64,000 nt of DNA from Methylophaga sp. UBA3192 (GTDB lineage Bacteria > Pseudomonadota > Gammaproteobacteria > Nitrosococcales > Methylophagaceae): positions 379,853 to 443,852 of the forward strand of contig DEXE01000006.1 of assembly GCA_002363955.1 (NCBI GenBank). Reading direction: 5' to 3'. How positions within the stretch are numbered: the first letter of the stretch is position 1; each line of letters begins with the position of its first letter. Under the pieces are notes generated by a model that searched no databases, was not told the DNA's origin, and saw nothing but the letters and a program-made list of their open reading frames with translations. Below, piece by piece: positions 48,225 to 58,767 of the stretch. A program made the position numbers and the translations under genes.

Positions 48225-48947
48225 ATGAATAAGAGTTTATTGACTAATCTCTGCGCTGCTGCATTGGTTAGCGTCGGGTTATTGCTTGATACGCCCTGGC
48301 GTGATCCAGTGTTGGCCACAGGTATGTTTGCCCTGGCCGGTGGTATAACCAACTGGCTGGCCATTCATATGCTGTTTGAAAAAGTGCCTGGGCTATATGG
48401 TTCGGGTGTTATTGCGGCACGCTTTAACGAATTTCGTGTTGCCATCGAAAAACTGGTCATGGAACAGTTCTTCAATCAGCAAAGCCTGGATCGCTTTGTC
48501 AGCCAAATGCTTGATGATAAACGTGAAAATAAACTGGATTTTTCAGAAATCATTGATCAAACCGATCTGGATCCCGTGTTTGACAATCTGGTGGCCACCA
48601 TTATGGAATCCTCGTTTGGCAGCATGTTGTCGATGGTGGGTGGCGCCAAAGCACTTAAACCATTGAAAGAACCTTTTGTTCGTAAAATGCAGCAGTCGCT
48701 CAACGATATTGCGCACAGCGAACATTTTCAGCAGCATCTGCGAGAAAAACTGAGCAGTGGGCCGGTCAGTGATGATTTATACCGTCAGATATACACTATC
48801 GTTCATAGTCGACTGGATGAACTGACACCGCAGATGGTCAAACAGATGGTTCAGGATTTAATCCGTCAGCATCTGGGCTGGCTGGTCGTATGGGGGGGCG
48901 TATTTGGTGGCTTGATAGGATTGATGACCAGCTTTTTACCGTTGTGA
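48225..48947 (+). CDS. DUF445-family membrane protein
   Basis: A 240-residue protein with membrane helices at both ends (about 6-22 and 31-48; 218-238) and a helical middle. The conserved DUF445 segment FALAGGITNWLAIHMLFEKVPGLYGSGVIAARFNEFR is at the N-terminus, matching the start of YjiN/DUF445 proteins. The function is unknown. It is shorter than E. coli YjiN. A G7 run lies at its 3' end. It overlaps the following methyltransferase by four bases if that gene starts at GTG 48944. Confidence 0.85.
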   Translation: MNKSLLTNLCAAALVSVGLLLDTPWRDPVLATGMFALAGGITNWLAIHMLFEKVPGLYGSGVIAARFNEFRVAIEKLVMEQFFNQQSLDRFVSQMLDDKRENKLDFSEIIDQTDLDPVFDNLVATIMESSFGSMLSMVGGAKALKPLKEPFVRKMQQSLNDIAHSEHFQQHLREKLSSGPVSDDLYRQIYTIVHSRLDELTPQMVKQMVQDLIRQHLGWLVVWGGVFGGLIGLMTSFLPL

Positions 48948-49588
48948 ACTCCTGGATCGAGCATAATTGCCGTTTATGTGCCGCGCCAGTGTCGTTTTAT
49001 CATCATTGGCGCGGACATGATTACTGGCAATGCAGTGAATGTCATGCAGTACAGATGGACAATCAGCATCTGCCGGATCGCGAAAGCGAAAAAGCACTGT
49101 ATCTGACCCATGAAAATGATGTGAACGATCCGCGTTATCAGCAGTTTGTTTCCCCAATCACAGAGGCCATCCTAAGCCAAATACCACCGGACAAAATTGG
49201 TTTGGATTTTGGTGCAGGTCCTGGGCCCGTCATCAGCAAAATCATCACCGAAAAAGGCTATCAAACAAGGCTTTATGACCCGGTTTTCCATCCGAATATC
49301 AGCGTGTTATCCGAACAATATGATTTTATTATCTGCTGCGAAGTTATTGAGCATTTCCATCAACCGGCGGTGGAATTTGCCCGGCTTAAATCGTTGTTAA
49401 ATCCTGGTGGAAAATTGTTTTGCATGACTCAACTGTTAGATAACAGCATTGATTTTGCCAGTTGGCATTACAAAAACGATATCACTCATGTTTTTTTCTA
49501 TCATCGCGACAGTTTGAATTTCATTCAAAAACAATTTGCCTTCAGTGCAGTTGAAATAAATCAGCGATTAATAAGCTTTACTAACTGA
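48944..49588 (+). CDS. SAM-dependent methyltransferase with N-terminal zinc ribbon
   Basis: A 214-residue protein: an N-terminal four-cysteine ribbon (CRLC and CSEC, about 8-35) followed by a class I methyltransferase domain with motif I GLDFGAGPGPVISKI, FIICCEVIEHFHQPAVEF (motif II) and NPGGKLFCMTQ (post-III). The target is unknown. I prefer the GTG at 48944, whose GTGA overlaps the DUF445 stop; an ATG at 48890 would overlap it by 58 bases. Its end overlaps the convergent yigZ gene by eight bases. Confidence 0.82.
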   Translation: MNSWIEHNCRLCAAPVSFYHHWRGHDYWQCSECHAVQMDNQHLPDRESEKALYLTHENDVNDPRYQQFVSPITEAILSQIPPDKIGLDFGAGPGPVISKIITEKGYQTRLYDPVFHPNISVLSEQYDFIICCEVIEHFHQPAVEFARLKSLLNPGGKLFCMTQLLDNSIDFASWHYKNDITHVFFYHRDSLNFIQKQFAFSAVEINQRLISFTN

Positions 49589-50156
49589 ATTGTTCGCGAA
49601 TAGCGGCCAGATGTTCTGCTGGTAATTCGATTACGACACTGACCGTATCGGTAAATTGTTGGTCGAGGATGCGACCATGGATCTGTTTCAGTTGATATTC
49701 CAGCATTTGCAGCTGACTGTAATCTATCTGCAGACTTAACCCCGCCATTTCAACCCAGGGTAATTTTCCGGCCGCATCAATGGCTTGTTTGGCGGCATTG
49801 CCATAGGCACGGGTTAAACCGCCTGTGCCTAATTTAACGCCGCCAAAATAACGAATCACCGCTACCACGGTATTAATTAAGTCTTCACCTTGTAACGGTG
49901 CCAGAATTGGCCTTCCTGCGGTGCCGGAGGGTTCACCCGCATCAAAAAATCGTTCAGTGATAAATCCTTCGGGCGCTCTTATTCGCCAGGCAAAGGCCAA
50001 ATGATTTGCCGAAGGGTGTTGCGCGGCTAACTGCCTGAGTTGCTTTAAGGCAGATTGCTCATTGTCACAGGACATGGCGACACCAATAAAACGTGATTTT
50101 TTTATTTCAGATTCGACACTGGCCGGCGTACGAACAACAAAAAACTGGTTGGACAT
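49581..50156 (-). CDS. yigZ: YigZ/IMPACT-family protein
   Basis: A 191-residue protein of the UPF0029/IMPACT family. The signature GEPSGTAGRPIL and VVVIRYFGGVKLGTGGLTRAYG (here VVAVIRYFGGVKLGTGGL) is complete, followed by the C-terminal DUF1949-like ferredoxin fold (IDYSQLQMLEYQLKQIHGRILDQQF). E. coli YigZ is 204 residues. Family members bind ribosomes or nucleic acid; the exact role is unsettled. It is divergent from rapA with a 111-base gap. Confidence 0.92.
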   Translation of the reverse strand: MSNQFFVVRTPASVESEIKKSRFIGVAMSCDNEQSALKQLRQLAAQHPSANHLAFAWRIRAPEGFITERFFDAGEPSGTAGRPILAPLQGEDLINTVVAVIRYFGGVKLGTGGLTRAYGNAAKQAIDAAGKLPWVEMAGLSLQIDYSQLQMLEYQLKQIHGRILDQQFTDTVSVVIELPAEHLAAIREQFS

Positions 50157-50267
50157 CTTATTTACTATAGGAAAATACAGCCTGACAATTTACCATATTG
50201 CCATCTTTTGCTCGCAGGCCAGGCGGGGCAATGTCCAAATTCATCTTAATAAATCGGGTAATACAGT

Positions 50268-53126
50268 TTGTCAGAATTAAGTTTTGCAGTAGGTCAACGT
50301 TGGGTCAGCAACAGCGAGGCCGAATTAGGTCTGGGTATCATTACCGAAGTCAGCGGCAGACGAATTGAAATCGCCTTTCCGGCTGCCGATGAACAACGAA
50401 GTTATGCGGCGAATAATGCACCGTTAAGCCGGGTCGACTACCCAGTGGGCGAACAGATTAAAACCAGTCAGGGACAGCAATTTACTATCAGCGAAAAACA
50501 TCCGTTAAATGGTTGTGTGATTTATCAGGGCGAAACCGCTGAGGGAGAAGCGATCAGTATCCATGAAATGGATCTGGACAGCTTTGTACAATTCAGCCAG
50601 GCAACGGATCGTCTGTTTGCCGGGCAGATAGACAAAAATCGCAAATTTCAGCTAAGACTCCGAACCCATCAATATTTTCATCGGTTACATCAATCACCCG
50701 TATTTGGTCTGTTGGGGGGCCGTGTGCAATGTCTGCCCCATCAGTTTTATATTGCTTCACAGACGACACACCGTATTTCAACCCGGGTATTACTGGCCGA
50801 TGAAGTCGGTCTGGGTAAAACCATCGAAGCAGGCATGATTATGCACCAGCAAATCATGCAGGGACGGGCCAGCCGGGTATTGGTTATTGTTCCTTCTGCT
50901 TTGGTGCATCAATGGCTGGTGGAAATGCTACGGCGTTTTAATCTGGCCTTTACGGTGATTGATGCCGAGCGCTATGAGGCCCTGGTTGAGTTGGATGAAG
51001 GTAATGCCTTTGATAGCGCGCAGCTGGTGTTAACTGATTTACAGACGCTGGAAACCCATCCCGAAATGCAACAGGATGTATTGCATGTGAGCTGGGATAT
51101 GTTGGTAGTGGATGAAGCCCATCATTTGCAGTGGCATGCAGATCACAGTAGTGAGGGGTATCAGCTGGTTGAAAAACTGGCCGCGCAGATTGCGTCAGTT
51201 TTGTTATTAACAGCTACCCCTGAGCAACTGGGCATGGACAGTCATTTTGCCCGTCTGCGCTTGCTGGATCCGGATCGTTATTATGATTTGACACAGTTTC
51301 GTGAAGAACAGCAGAAATATCAGCAGATCAGTCAGTTGCTGGATCAACTGATGGCGATTGAATCAGCCGCTGAATTTGCCGCTAAAAACAACCTGAAAAC
51401 AGAATTAAAAAATTATCTGGATGATACGCTGCTGGACGGACTGGCTGACGCAGAGCAGTTTGAATCGGCACGCGAACAGGCAAAACAGCAATTTGTTGAT
51501 CAATTCGGTACCGGGAGGATTTTATTCCGTAATACCCGCGAGACAGTTAAAGGTTTCCCTGAGCGCCAATTAACTGCACATGCCCTAGTGCCTACCAAGC
51601 ATTATTTATTTCAAACAGGCAATAATCTAACCGAATTGTTGCAACCCGAAATTCTATTAGGTGAAAACTGGCTGACGTTAGACCCAAGAGTCGACTGGCT
51701 GGTGAACTGGCTTAAAGAACACCGAGGTGAAAAAACCTTATTAATTACTGCCAATGCTGAAACCGCTCAGCAGCTGGAATTGCATTTGCGGTTACAACAT
51801 GGAATACGCAGCAGCGTGTTCCATGAACACATGACCCTGATCAATCGTGATCGGGCTGCTGCATTCTTTGCGGATGATGAAGAAGGCGCACAGATCCTTA
51901 TTTGCTCTGAAATCGGCAGCGAAGGACGGAATTTCCAATTCTGTTCCTACCTGGTGTTATTTGATCTGCCACTGAATCCGGATTTGCTGGAACAGCGTAT
52001 TGGTCGTTTGGATCGTATTGGTCAACGCAATACGGTAAATATCGTGGTGCCTTATTATCAGGATACCGCTCAGCAACTGCTGCTCGAATGGTATCACCAA
52101 GGCTTGAATGCCTTTGAATCGGTCTGTAAAACGGGTTCAGCATTACGTGAACAATTTGCTGAACAGTTGGAAAAGTGTTTGCGTGACCCTGCAGATAAAA
52201 AAGCCTTTGCCAGATTGCTTGATGATACCCGGCAAGCAGAGCAGCAATTGCGGGAAAATCTCAGCCAGGGCCGGGATCGTTTACTGACGCTGAACTCCTT
52301 TGATGAATCCGCTGCAAAAGAGATTCTGATGCAGGTTGAGGAAGCCAGCAGTCCATTGGAACTGGCGGCTTTTATGGATGATTTCTTTGATGCCTATGGT
52401 ATTGAACAGCAGGCGCATAGTGCTGACAGCATTATTCTGCAACGCGGTGATGAGCTGCGCAGTGATGAAATTGATTTGCCTGAAGATGGGTTAACGGCAA
52501 CCTATCAGCGTGCCAGAGCGTTATCACGTGAAGATATGGCCTTTTTAAGCTGGGAACACCCATTAGTGCTATCGGCAATGGATGCAGTCATCAGCTCTGA
52601 TTTGGGCAATACCGCTTTCTGTCAGTTGAAAAGTAATCTGGTGGTTGCTGGCAGTTTATTGCTGGAAGTGGCATTTGTGATGCATTGCCCGGCACCCAAA
52701 CACTATAATATCACTCGATACATACCTGAATCGTACCTGCGGATCGTCATAGATGAGAAAGGGCGACGACTGGATGAACATTTGACCGAGCAGGAAATGA
52801 ATCAACAGGCTGGTCGTATTCCCAAACATACTGCCCAGCAGATGGTGCAGGTGGCCCGCGAACGTATTGATGGATTAATTGATTCCAGTAAAAAAATGGC
52901 TGCCACATATCAAAAGCAGCTTATCGATGAAGCCATCAGTAAAATGACACAGCTGACGGATAATGAAATACAGCGCCTGCAGCATCTTGCTGAAAAAAAT
53001 ACGCATATTAAATCTTCAGAAATTGAAGCCATGCAATCACAGCAACAACAACTGCAACAGTATCTGCAACATGCAGAATTGAAATTGGATGCATTACGCT
53101 TAATCATCGTGACAGAAGCGGAGTGA
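50268..53126 (+). CDS. rapA: RNA polymerase-associated helicase-like ATPase RapA
   Basis: A Swi2/Snf2 ATPase that binds RNA polymerase and promotes its recycling. The 952-residue protein (E. coli 968) has tandem N-terminal Tudor-like domains (1-105), motif I DEVGLGKTIEAGM with GLGKT at 181-185, DEAH at 282-285, TATPEQLGM, the motif V/VI region EIGSEGRNFQF and QRIGRLDRIGQ, and the RapA-specific C-terminal domain ending LKLDALRLIIV. The start is a TTG; the N-terminus aligns with known RapA from residue 5 (SFAVGQRWVSNSEAELGLG), so this start is right or nearly so. Confidence 0.96.
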   Translation: MSELSFAVGQRWVSNSEAELGLGIITEVSGRRIEIAFPAADEQRSYAANNAPLSRVDYPVGEQIKTSQGQQFTISEKHPLNGCVIYQGETAEGEAISIHEMDLDSFVQFSQATDRLFAGQIDKNRKFQLRLRTHQYFHRLHQSPVFGLLGGRVQCLPHQFYIASQTTHRISTRVLLADEVGLGKTIEAGMIMHQQIMQGRASRVLVIVPSALVHQWLVEMLRRFNLAFTVIDAERYEALVELDEGNAFDSAQLVLTDLQTLETHPEMQQDVLHVSWDMLVVDEAHHLQWHADHSSEGYQLVEKLAAQIASVLLLTATPEQLGMDSHFARLRLLDPDRYYDLTQFREEQQKYQQISQLLDQLMAIESAAEFAAKNNLKTELKNYLDDTLLDGLADAEQFESAREQAKQQFVDQFGTGRILFRNTRETVKGFPERQLTAHALVPTKHYLFQTGNNLTELLQPEILLGENWLTLDPRVDWLVNWLKEHRGEKTLLITANAETAQQLELHLRLQHGIRSSVFHEHMTLINRDRAAAFFADDEEGAQILICSEIGSEGRNFQFCSYLVLFDLPLNPDLLEQRIGRLDRIGQRNTVNIVVPYYQDTAQQLLLEWYHQGLNAFESVCKTGSALREQFAEQLEKCLRDPADKKAFARLLDDTRQAEQQLRENLSQGRDRLLTLNSFDESAAKEILMQVEEASSPLELAAFMDDFFDAYGIEQQAHSADSIILQRGDELRSDEIDLPEDGLTATYQRARALSREDMAFLSWEHPLVLSAMDAVISSDLGNTAFCQLKSNLVVAGSLLLEVAFVMHCPAPKHYNITRYIPESYLRIVIDEKGRRLDEHLTEQEMNQQAGRIPKHTAQQMVQVARERIDGLIDSSKKMAATYQKQLIDEAISKMTQLTDNEIQRLQHLAEKNTHIKSSEIEAMQSQQQQLQQYLQHAELKLDALRLIIVTEAE

Positions 53127-53167
53127 TCTGCCAAAGTCACGGATCAAAAACATAACGGAGTAGGGTT

Positions 53168-54400
53168 TTGATTAAACGTTGGTTACCACCATTACTGGTC
53201 GTGGCATTGGCCATAGTGATATTCAGTACGTTGATCAGTACTCGCCCACAGGCTCCGGTTCAGGATCGCCCGGCTCAGGGTGTGTTGGTCGATACTCAGC
53301 AAATTGATTTTGCGTCGTTGTCACCGACACTTACTTTATACGGTCGTCTCGAAGCACCACAAATGGCCAACCTGCGTGCTGCAATCAATGCTGATGTAGC
53401 AGAAGTTTATGTATTTGATGGCGACATGGTTGAACAGGGCCAAATACTGGTCGAACTGGATCAGCAGGAAGCTCAACTGGCGGTTGATCAGGCTGCCGGC
53501 GAACTGGCATTGATAGATGCCCAGATTGCTGCTGAACAGTCGCAACTTAAACGCAATGAAGCACTGTTTGCCACTCAACAACAATTGGTAGATTTGGCAA
53601 AAGCGGCAGTCGGCCGTGCTGAAAAACTGCAACAAAGCCAGTTATCATCGCAAGCGTTATTAGATGAATCCATCTCGCTACAGGCACAGCAAAGTCTCAA
53701 TCTGAAACAGTTGCAGTTTGATATCCAGGATCATCCGATCCGTATGGCACAACTGCAGGCAAATCGTAAACAAGCTCAGGCCAGACTGGATAATGCGCAG
53801 CTGGATCTCAGCCGCACCATTATCAAAGCCCCTTTTTCCGGTCGTATCAGTAGCCGGCAAATCGCCATCGGTGACCGGGTCCAAACCGGTGATGCATTAG
53901 TGACACTTTATGATATGCGGCGACTGGAATTACGTGCGTCGATTCCTGAGCGTTATCTGGCCGATATTTATCCAGTGTTTGAAAAACAGCGGTTGACTGC
54001 CATTGCACAGCTTGCCGGTCAGCCGTATGAATTTGAATTGCGCCGTCTCAGTGGCGAAGTAAATGTGAATGTCGCAGGACGTGACGGCCTGTTTCGCCTG
54101 AAAGGTGAGCCGGGACCACTGGCATTAGGGCAGTTTGTCAGTGCTCAGCTGACGTTGCCGGTTCGCGAAAAAACGGTCGCCATTCCTTACAGCGCCCTGT
54201 ATGGTCTGGATAGAGTGTATCGGGTTCGAAACAATCTTCTTGAAGCCGTAAGCGTAACCAAAATCGGTGATTATGCAGATCAGGATGGCAAAAGCCGTTT
54301 GCTGATCCAAAGCGATGCCCTGCAACAGGGTGATCTGATTATTACGACTCAATTACCTAATGCTATCAATGGTTTATCGGTGAGTGTTAAGGATGAGTGA
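53168..54400 (+). CDS. RND efflux periplasmic adaptor (membrane fusion protein)
   Basis: A 410-residue HlyD/AcrA-type adaptor. It has an N-terminal membrane anchor (about 6-24), a lipoyl/barrel-sandwich half (NLRAAINADVAEVYVFDGDMVEQGQILVEL, 66-96), a coiled-coil hairpin (about 98-205), the return lipoyl half (IIKAPFSGRISSRQIAIGDRVQTGD) and a beta-barrel. There is no lipobox, so it is anchored by the N-terminal helix. It overlaps the pump gene by eight bases (or more if the upstream GTG is used). It links the pump to the TolC-type channel encoded two genes later. Confidence 0.92.
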   Translation: MIKRWLPPLLVVALAIVIFSTLISTRPQAPVQDRPAQGVLVDTQQIDFASLSPTLTLYGRLEAPQMANLRAAINADVAEVYVFDGDMVEQGQILVELDQQEAQLAVDQAAGELALIDAQIAAEQSQLKRNEALFATQQQLVDLAKAAVGRAEKLQQSQLSSQALLDESISLQAQQSLNLKQLQFDIQDHPIRMAQLQANRKQAQARLDNAQLDLSRTIIKAPFSGRISSRQIAIGDRVQTGDALVTLYDMRRLELRASIPERYLADIYPVFEKQRLTAIAQLAGQPYEFELRRLSGEVNVNVAGRDGLFRLKGEPGPLALGQFVSAQLTLPVREKTVAIPYSALYGLDRVYRVRNNLLEAVSVTKIGDYADQDGKSRLLIQSDALQQGDLIITTQLPNAINGLSVSVKDE

Positions 54401-57400
54401 ACCGGTGAAACGCGACTTTATCGGCATCTTTGCCCAACATCGCGTGGCGGCCAATCTGTTAATGCTGGTGATGATTCTCGCCGGAATTTTGTCTTTAAAC
54501 CGTATCAATACCCAGTTTTTTCCCACATTTGCGTTGGATATTATCACCGTCAGTATTGAATGGCGTGGCGCCAGTGCTGAGGATGTTGCCGAATCAATTA
54601 CCCGGCAGGTAGAACAGGAATTACGCAGTGTTGATTATGTGAAAAAGATGACTTCCACTTCGTCATACGGAATGTCATTGGTCACCATTGAGTTTATCGA
54701 AAAAAGTGATATGGGGCAGGCACTGGATCAGGTCAAGGATCGCATTGTGCAGATCCGTAATCTGCCTACTGACAGTGAAGAACCTGAAGTTTCATTGGTG
54801 ACAAATTACGAAAGCGTGGCGCGAATTCTGATCACCAGTGAAACCGGCGACCTGGCATCGCTGCGTTACCTTGCCCATGATATTGAACATGATCTTCTTG
54901 ATCGGGGCATTTCACGGATTAATATCAGCGGACTGCCGCTGGAAGAAATTGCCATACAACTGGATAAAGCCAAGCTGGAGGCATTGGGGCTGGAGCTGGA
55001 TCAGGTTGCGGATCGTATTGCCCGGTTAAGTCAGGATTTACCGGCTGGTGAAATCGGTAATGAGGAGAGCACACGACAAATCCGCAGTCTGGATCAAGGG
55101 CGTAATGTACAGGCTTTTGCCGAATTTGCGTTGCAATCAGACTTTGCCAACGGCTTGGTCAAACTGGAAGATGTCGCGACCATAGAACGCCGTCCTTTGC
55201 GTAAACAAATGAATCTGTTCTATCAGGGTCAGCCAGCCATTGAGCTGGAACTGCAACGTACTGAAAATGCGGATTCGCTAAAAAGCGCACGTATTCTTGA
55301 AAAATGGCTGGACGATAACGCTGGCAGTCTGCCAGAAGGTGTTCAGTTGAAAGTCTATGATGCCAGTTGGCAGTTGATCAAAGAGCGTATCAATCTGCTG
55401 TTAAAAAATGGTCTGGGTGGCTTACTGCTGGTACTGGGCATTCTGTTTCTGTTTCTGCATGGAAGGGTAGCTTTTTGGGTGGCGGTTGGTATTCCGGTAT
55501 CCTTTATGGCGGCATTGGCCGTGTTATATGCACTCGGCGGCAGCATTAACATGATCAGCCTGTTTGGGCTGATTATGTCGCTGGGGATTATTGTTGATGA
55601 TGCGATTGTAGTAGGGGAAGATGCTTTCGCCCACTACCAGAGCGGTGAACCTTCGTTAACTGCATCGGAAGGTGGCGCCAGACGAATGCTGGCACCGATT
55701 CTATCGTCGTCACTCACCACTATTTCTTCTTTTATTCCACTGATGTTAATCAGTGGCGTAATTGGCAATATTCTGTTTGATATTCCATTCGTAGTGATCT
55801 GCGTGATCATCGCCTCGTTGATTGAGTGTTTTTTGATCCTGCCGGGGCATTTACGGCATAGTTTTCACAATATTCATCACGCCAAGCCTTCAGCTATCAG
55901 AGCGCAACTGGATAGGGCCTTTAATTATCTGCGGGATGATCTTTTCCGGCCACTGGTCACCCATGCCGTTAAAAATCGTGGCTTAACGGTCAGTGCTGCG
56001 CTGGCGTTATTGATTATCAGTTTTGGCTTGCTGGCAGGCGGTCGTATCAGCTTTAATTTTTTCCCGTCGCCTGAAGGTACCACCGTGTTAGCCAATGCCC
56101 GATTTGTGGCAGGCACGCCACGCAGTGAGGTTGATAAATTTCTGCAACATATTTCAGCCACGCTGGAACAGACCGATCAGCAATGGGAGCAACCCCTGGT
56201 TGATGTGGCGACCAGCAAACTGGGGGCTGCCGGTACCGCCGGGGGGATGTCCGAATCACAAATTGATGATCGTTTTGCTTCCATGCAGGTCGAACTGACG
56301 TCACCGGATCAGCGTGATGTGCGTAATCAAACCTTTATTAATGCCTGGCGCGAAAAAATTATTTTGCCCGCCGGAATAGAGACTTTCACCATTTCCGAAC
56401 GTCGTGGCGGACCTCCGGGCAGTGATATTGATATCCGTCTTACCGGAGGCAATACCGATATTCTTAAAGCTGCTTCCAAAGAAGTCATCGAAGCATTGCA
56501 ACGTTATCCCGGTGTCAGTGCCATTGAAGATGACTTGCCTTATGGCCAGTCGCAATTGATTTATCGACTCAAAGAGCAAGGCAAGGTACTGGGGCTGACA
56601 GTTGATGATGTCGGCAGGCAATTACGTGCAGCCTATGATGGACGTCTGGTACAGATTTTTCAGGATGGTGATGACGAAGTCGAAGTGCGGGTGATGTTTC
56701 CGGATAGTCAACGTAATACCCAGGCTTCACTGGATGACTTTATGATTCGACTTCCCAATGGGGGCAGTGTGCCGCTGGATTCGGTAGTACATTTTGATTC
56801 ACGACGTGGCTTTGATGTGCTGCGTCATACGGATACCCGATTGGCTGTGCATGTAACGGCTACGGTAGACAGTCAGGTAACCAATAACAACACCATTCTG
56901 GCTGATTTACAGCGTGATTTTCTACCGGATCTGACGTCACGCTATGGCATTCAGGTAGTATTTGAGGGCAGGGCGGAAGAGCAGGCTGATACGATTGGGG
57001 ACATGAAACAGGGCGTGTTGCTGGCATTTGCTTTGATCTACATTATTCTTGCCTGGGTATTTGCCTCTTATGGCTGGCCACTGGTGGTGATGACGGCTAT
57101 TCCTTTTGGCTTGATTGGTGCACTGGTCGGGCATTGGTTGCTCGGCATCGATCTGACAATTCTGTCTTTATTCGGCATCTTTGGTCTGTCAGGCATTGTG
57201 GTGAATAATGCGATCATCCTGGTCACTTTTTTCAAGAATTTACGGGAAAAAGGGCTGGAGACTCAACATGCCATCATTGAAGCATCCGTTTTGCGCCTCA
57301 GAGCAGTCTTATTGACCTCCCTGACCACTATCGGCGGTTTGACTCCTTTGTTATTTGAGACATCACCCCAGGCACAGTTTTTGATTCCAATGGCGGTATC

Positions 57401-57527
57401 GATTTCGTTCGGTCTGATGTTTGCTACGGTATTGGTGTTACTGGTGATCCCCGCATTATTGTCATTTCATGAGAGCATTGCCGAGTCCATGACTGGCTTT
57501 CGATCAAGCAAGACACAAACTGAATAA
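54393..57527 (+). CDS. RND-family efflux pump, inner-membrane permease
   Basis: A 1044-residue proton-driven AcrB/HAE-type transporter with twelve predicted membrane helices and two large periplasmic loops. The N-terminus (FAQHRVAANLLMLVMILAGILSLNRINTQFFP) and TM4 with the paired aspartates of proton relay (LGIIVDDAIVVGEDA) are typical. The second half repeats the plan, with IFGLSGIVVNNAIILVTF. It resembles the subgroup of RND pumps with unknown substrates in environmental gammaproteobacteria. I use the ATG at 54393; a GTG at 54384 is in frame. Confidence 0.94.
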   Translation: MSEPVKRDFIGIFAQHRVAANLLMLVMILAGILSLNRINTQFFPTFALDIITVSIEWRGASAEDVAESITRQVEQELRSVDYVKKMTSTSSYGMSLVTIEFIEKSDMGQALDQVKDRIVQIRNLPTDSEEPEVSLVTNYESVARILITSETGDLASLRYLAHDIEHDLLDRGISRINISGLPLEEIAIQLDKAKLEALGLELDQVADRIARLSQDLPAGEIGNEESTRQIRSLDQGRNVQAFAEFALQSDFANGLVKLEDVATIERRPLRKQMNLFYQGQPAIELELQRTENADSLKSARILEKWLDDNAGSLPEGVQLKVYDASWQLIKERINLLLKNGLGGLLLVLGILFLFLHGRVAFWVAVGIPVSFMAALAVLYALGGSINMISLFGLIMSLGIIVDDAIVVGEDAFAHYQSGEPSLTASEGGARRMLAPILSSSLTTISSFIPLMLISGVIGNILFDIPFVVICVIIASLIECFLILPGHLRHSFHNIHHAKPSAIRAQLDRAFNYLRDDLFRPLVTHAVKNRGLTVSAALALLIISFGLLAGGRISFNFFPSPEGTTVLANARFVAGTPRSEVDKFLQHISATLEQTDQQWEQPLVDVATSKLGAAGTAGGMSESQIDDRFASMQVELTSPDQRDVRNQTFINAWREKIILPAGIETFTISERRGGPPGSDIDIRLTGGNTDILKAASKEVIEALQRYPGVSAIEDDLPYGQSQLIYRLKEQGKVLGLTVDDVGRQLRAAYDGRLVQIFQDGDDEVEVRVMFPDSQRNTQASLDDFMIRLPNGGSVPLDSVVHFDSRRGFDVLRHTDTRLAVHVTATVDSQVTNNNTILADLQRDFLPDLTSRYGIQVVFEGRAEEQADTIGDMKQGVLLAFALIYIILAWVFASYGWPLVVMTAIPFGLIGALVGHWLLGIDLTILSLFGIFGLSGIVVNNAIILVTFFKNLREKGLETQHAIIEASVLRLRAVLLTSLTTIGGLTPLLFETSPQAQFLIPMAVSISFGLMFATVLVLLVIPALLSFHESIAESMTGFRSSKTQTE

Positions 57528-57537
57528 GAGGTAAAAC

Positions 57538-58755
57538 ATGAAACGGCGGCTTATTGGTTTATTGTTGGGATTTGGCAGTAGTGTATTAAGCAATTCGGTA
57601 TTTGCTGAGGAAGCCCCGGTCACCTTACAGACCCTCACTGACCATGTGTTTATCAATCATCCTGCACGTCAGGCAGAGGCCAGTATGGATGCATTGGCAG
57701 AAAGCCGATCCACACTGGCCGGGCAGCTGTTTGCCGAGCCATTAAGTTTATCGGTTAATCATTTTAATGATGTCATTGGCAGCAGTGATGGACTGCAGGA
57801 ATGGGAAACCTCCGTTGAAATGCCTATCTGGCTGCCGGGCGAAAAGCGTCAGCAACAGAATCTGTCACGTCATCTGGCAGCAGAAGTACCGTATTATCAA
57901 CAAAGGATCCGTCTGGATGCATCAGCACAAGTACGTGAACATGTATGGCAGGTAATGCTGTCTGCTGCCAAGGTCAGACATGCTGAAACCTTGCAGGAAA
58001 ATGCCGGGAATTTATTGAAAAATGTTCAAAACCGGGTCGAAGGCGGGGATTTGTCACGTTCGGAGGCTTTACTGGCACAAAGTCATCATCTGGAAATGCA
58101 GTCCCAGCTGGCTTCAGCCAAAATGGATTTGCAGCAAAGCTTGAATCAGTATCAATTTCTGACAGGCCAGCAGGTGTTACCTGATGTGATCGAAGAAACA
58201 CTGCCCATGGTGCTGGAAATTGACAAAGATCACCCCTTGTTAGCGGAACTTGAACAGCAGATTGCCCGGCAACGCAGTGAAATGGCCAATGCGCGTTATG
58301 ACAATGCCCGCCATCCCAGCGTATCGCTGGGCGTCAAACGTGAACGTGATGCTCATGCCGATCCATACAATAACAGTATTGGTGTGGGTGTGAGTTTTGC
58401 GCTGAATGACAGCCGCTATCAACAGCCGGCAATTGCTCAGGCAAGTCGTCTGTTAGCTGATTTGCAAATAGCGCAACAGCAACAGAAACGACAGCTTGAA
58501 GCGGCGCTGCTTGCCGCGAAAGATAAATATAAAACCCTGCAACAACGCCAAATCCTGCTTAAAGAGCAGTATGAGGTCAGTCAACAATATGTTTCGATGC
58601 AACAACGCAGTTTTGATATGGGCGGTATTGATTTAACGACTTTTTTACGTAGTCAGGAAGTCGCGGATAAACATCGTCATCAGTTGTTGCAGCTGGAAAT
58701 TGAGATTCAGCAACAAATTTCGATGATAAACCAGATAGCGGGACGGAATTTATAA
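57538..58755 (+). CDS. TolC-family outer-membrane channel protein
   Basis: A 405-residue outer-membrane efflux protein with a signal peptide (about 1-23, ending VFA-EE) and the two long coiled-coil repeats of TolC/CusC proteins (NVQNRVEGGDLSRSEALLAQ and QRSFDMGGIDLTTFLRSQ mark the equivalent equatorial segments). It has no lipobox. It begins 10 bases after the pump stop with GAGG upstream, completing a tripartite MFP-RND-OMF operon. Strand packing with the convergent lapG gene leaves 12 bases between stops. Confidence 0.9.
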   Translation: MKRRLIGLLLGFGSSVLSNSVFAEEAPVTLQTLTDHVFINHPARQAEASMDALAESRSTLAGQLFAEPLSLSVNHFNDVIGSSDGLQEWETSVEMPIWLPGEKRQQQNLSRHLAAEVPYYQQRIRLDASAQVREHVWQVMLSAAKVRHAETLQENAGNLLKNVQNRVEGGDLSRSEALLAQSHHLEMQSQLASAKMDLQQSLNQYQFLTGQQVLPDVIEETLPMVLEIDKDHPLLAELEQQIARQRSEMANARYDNARHPSVSLGVKRERDAHADPYNNSIGVGVSFALNDSRYQQPAIAQASRLLADLQIAQQQQKRQLEAALLAAKDKYKTLQQRQILLKEQYEVSQQYVSMQQRSFDMGGIDLTTFLRSQEVADKHRHQLLQLEIEIQQQISMINQIAGRNL

Positions 58756-58767
58756 TGGTTTGCCGGA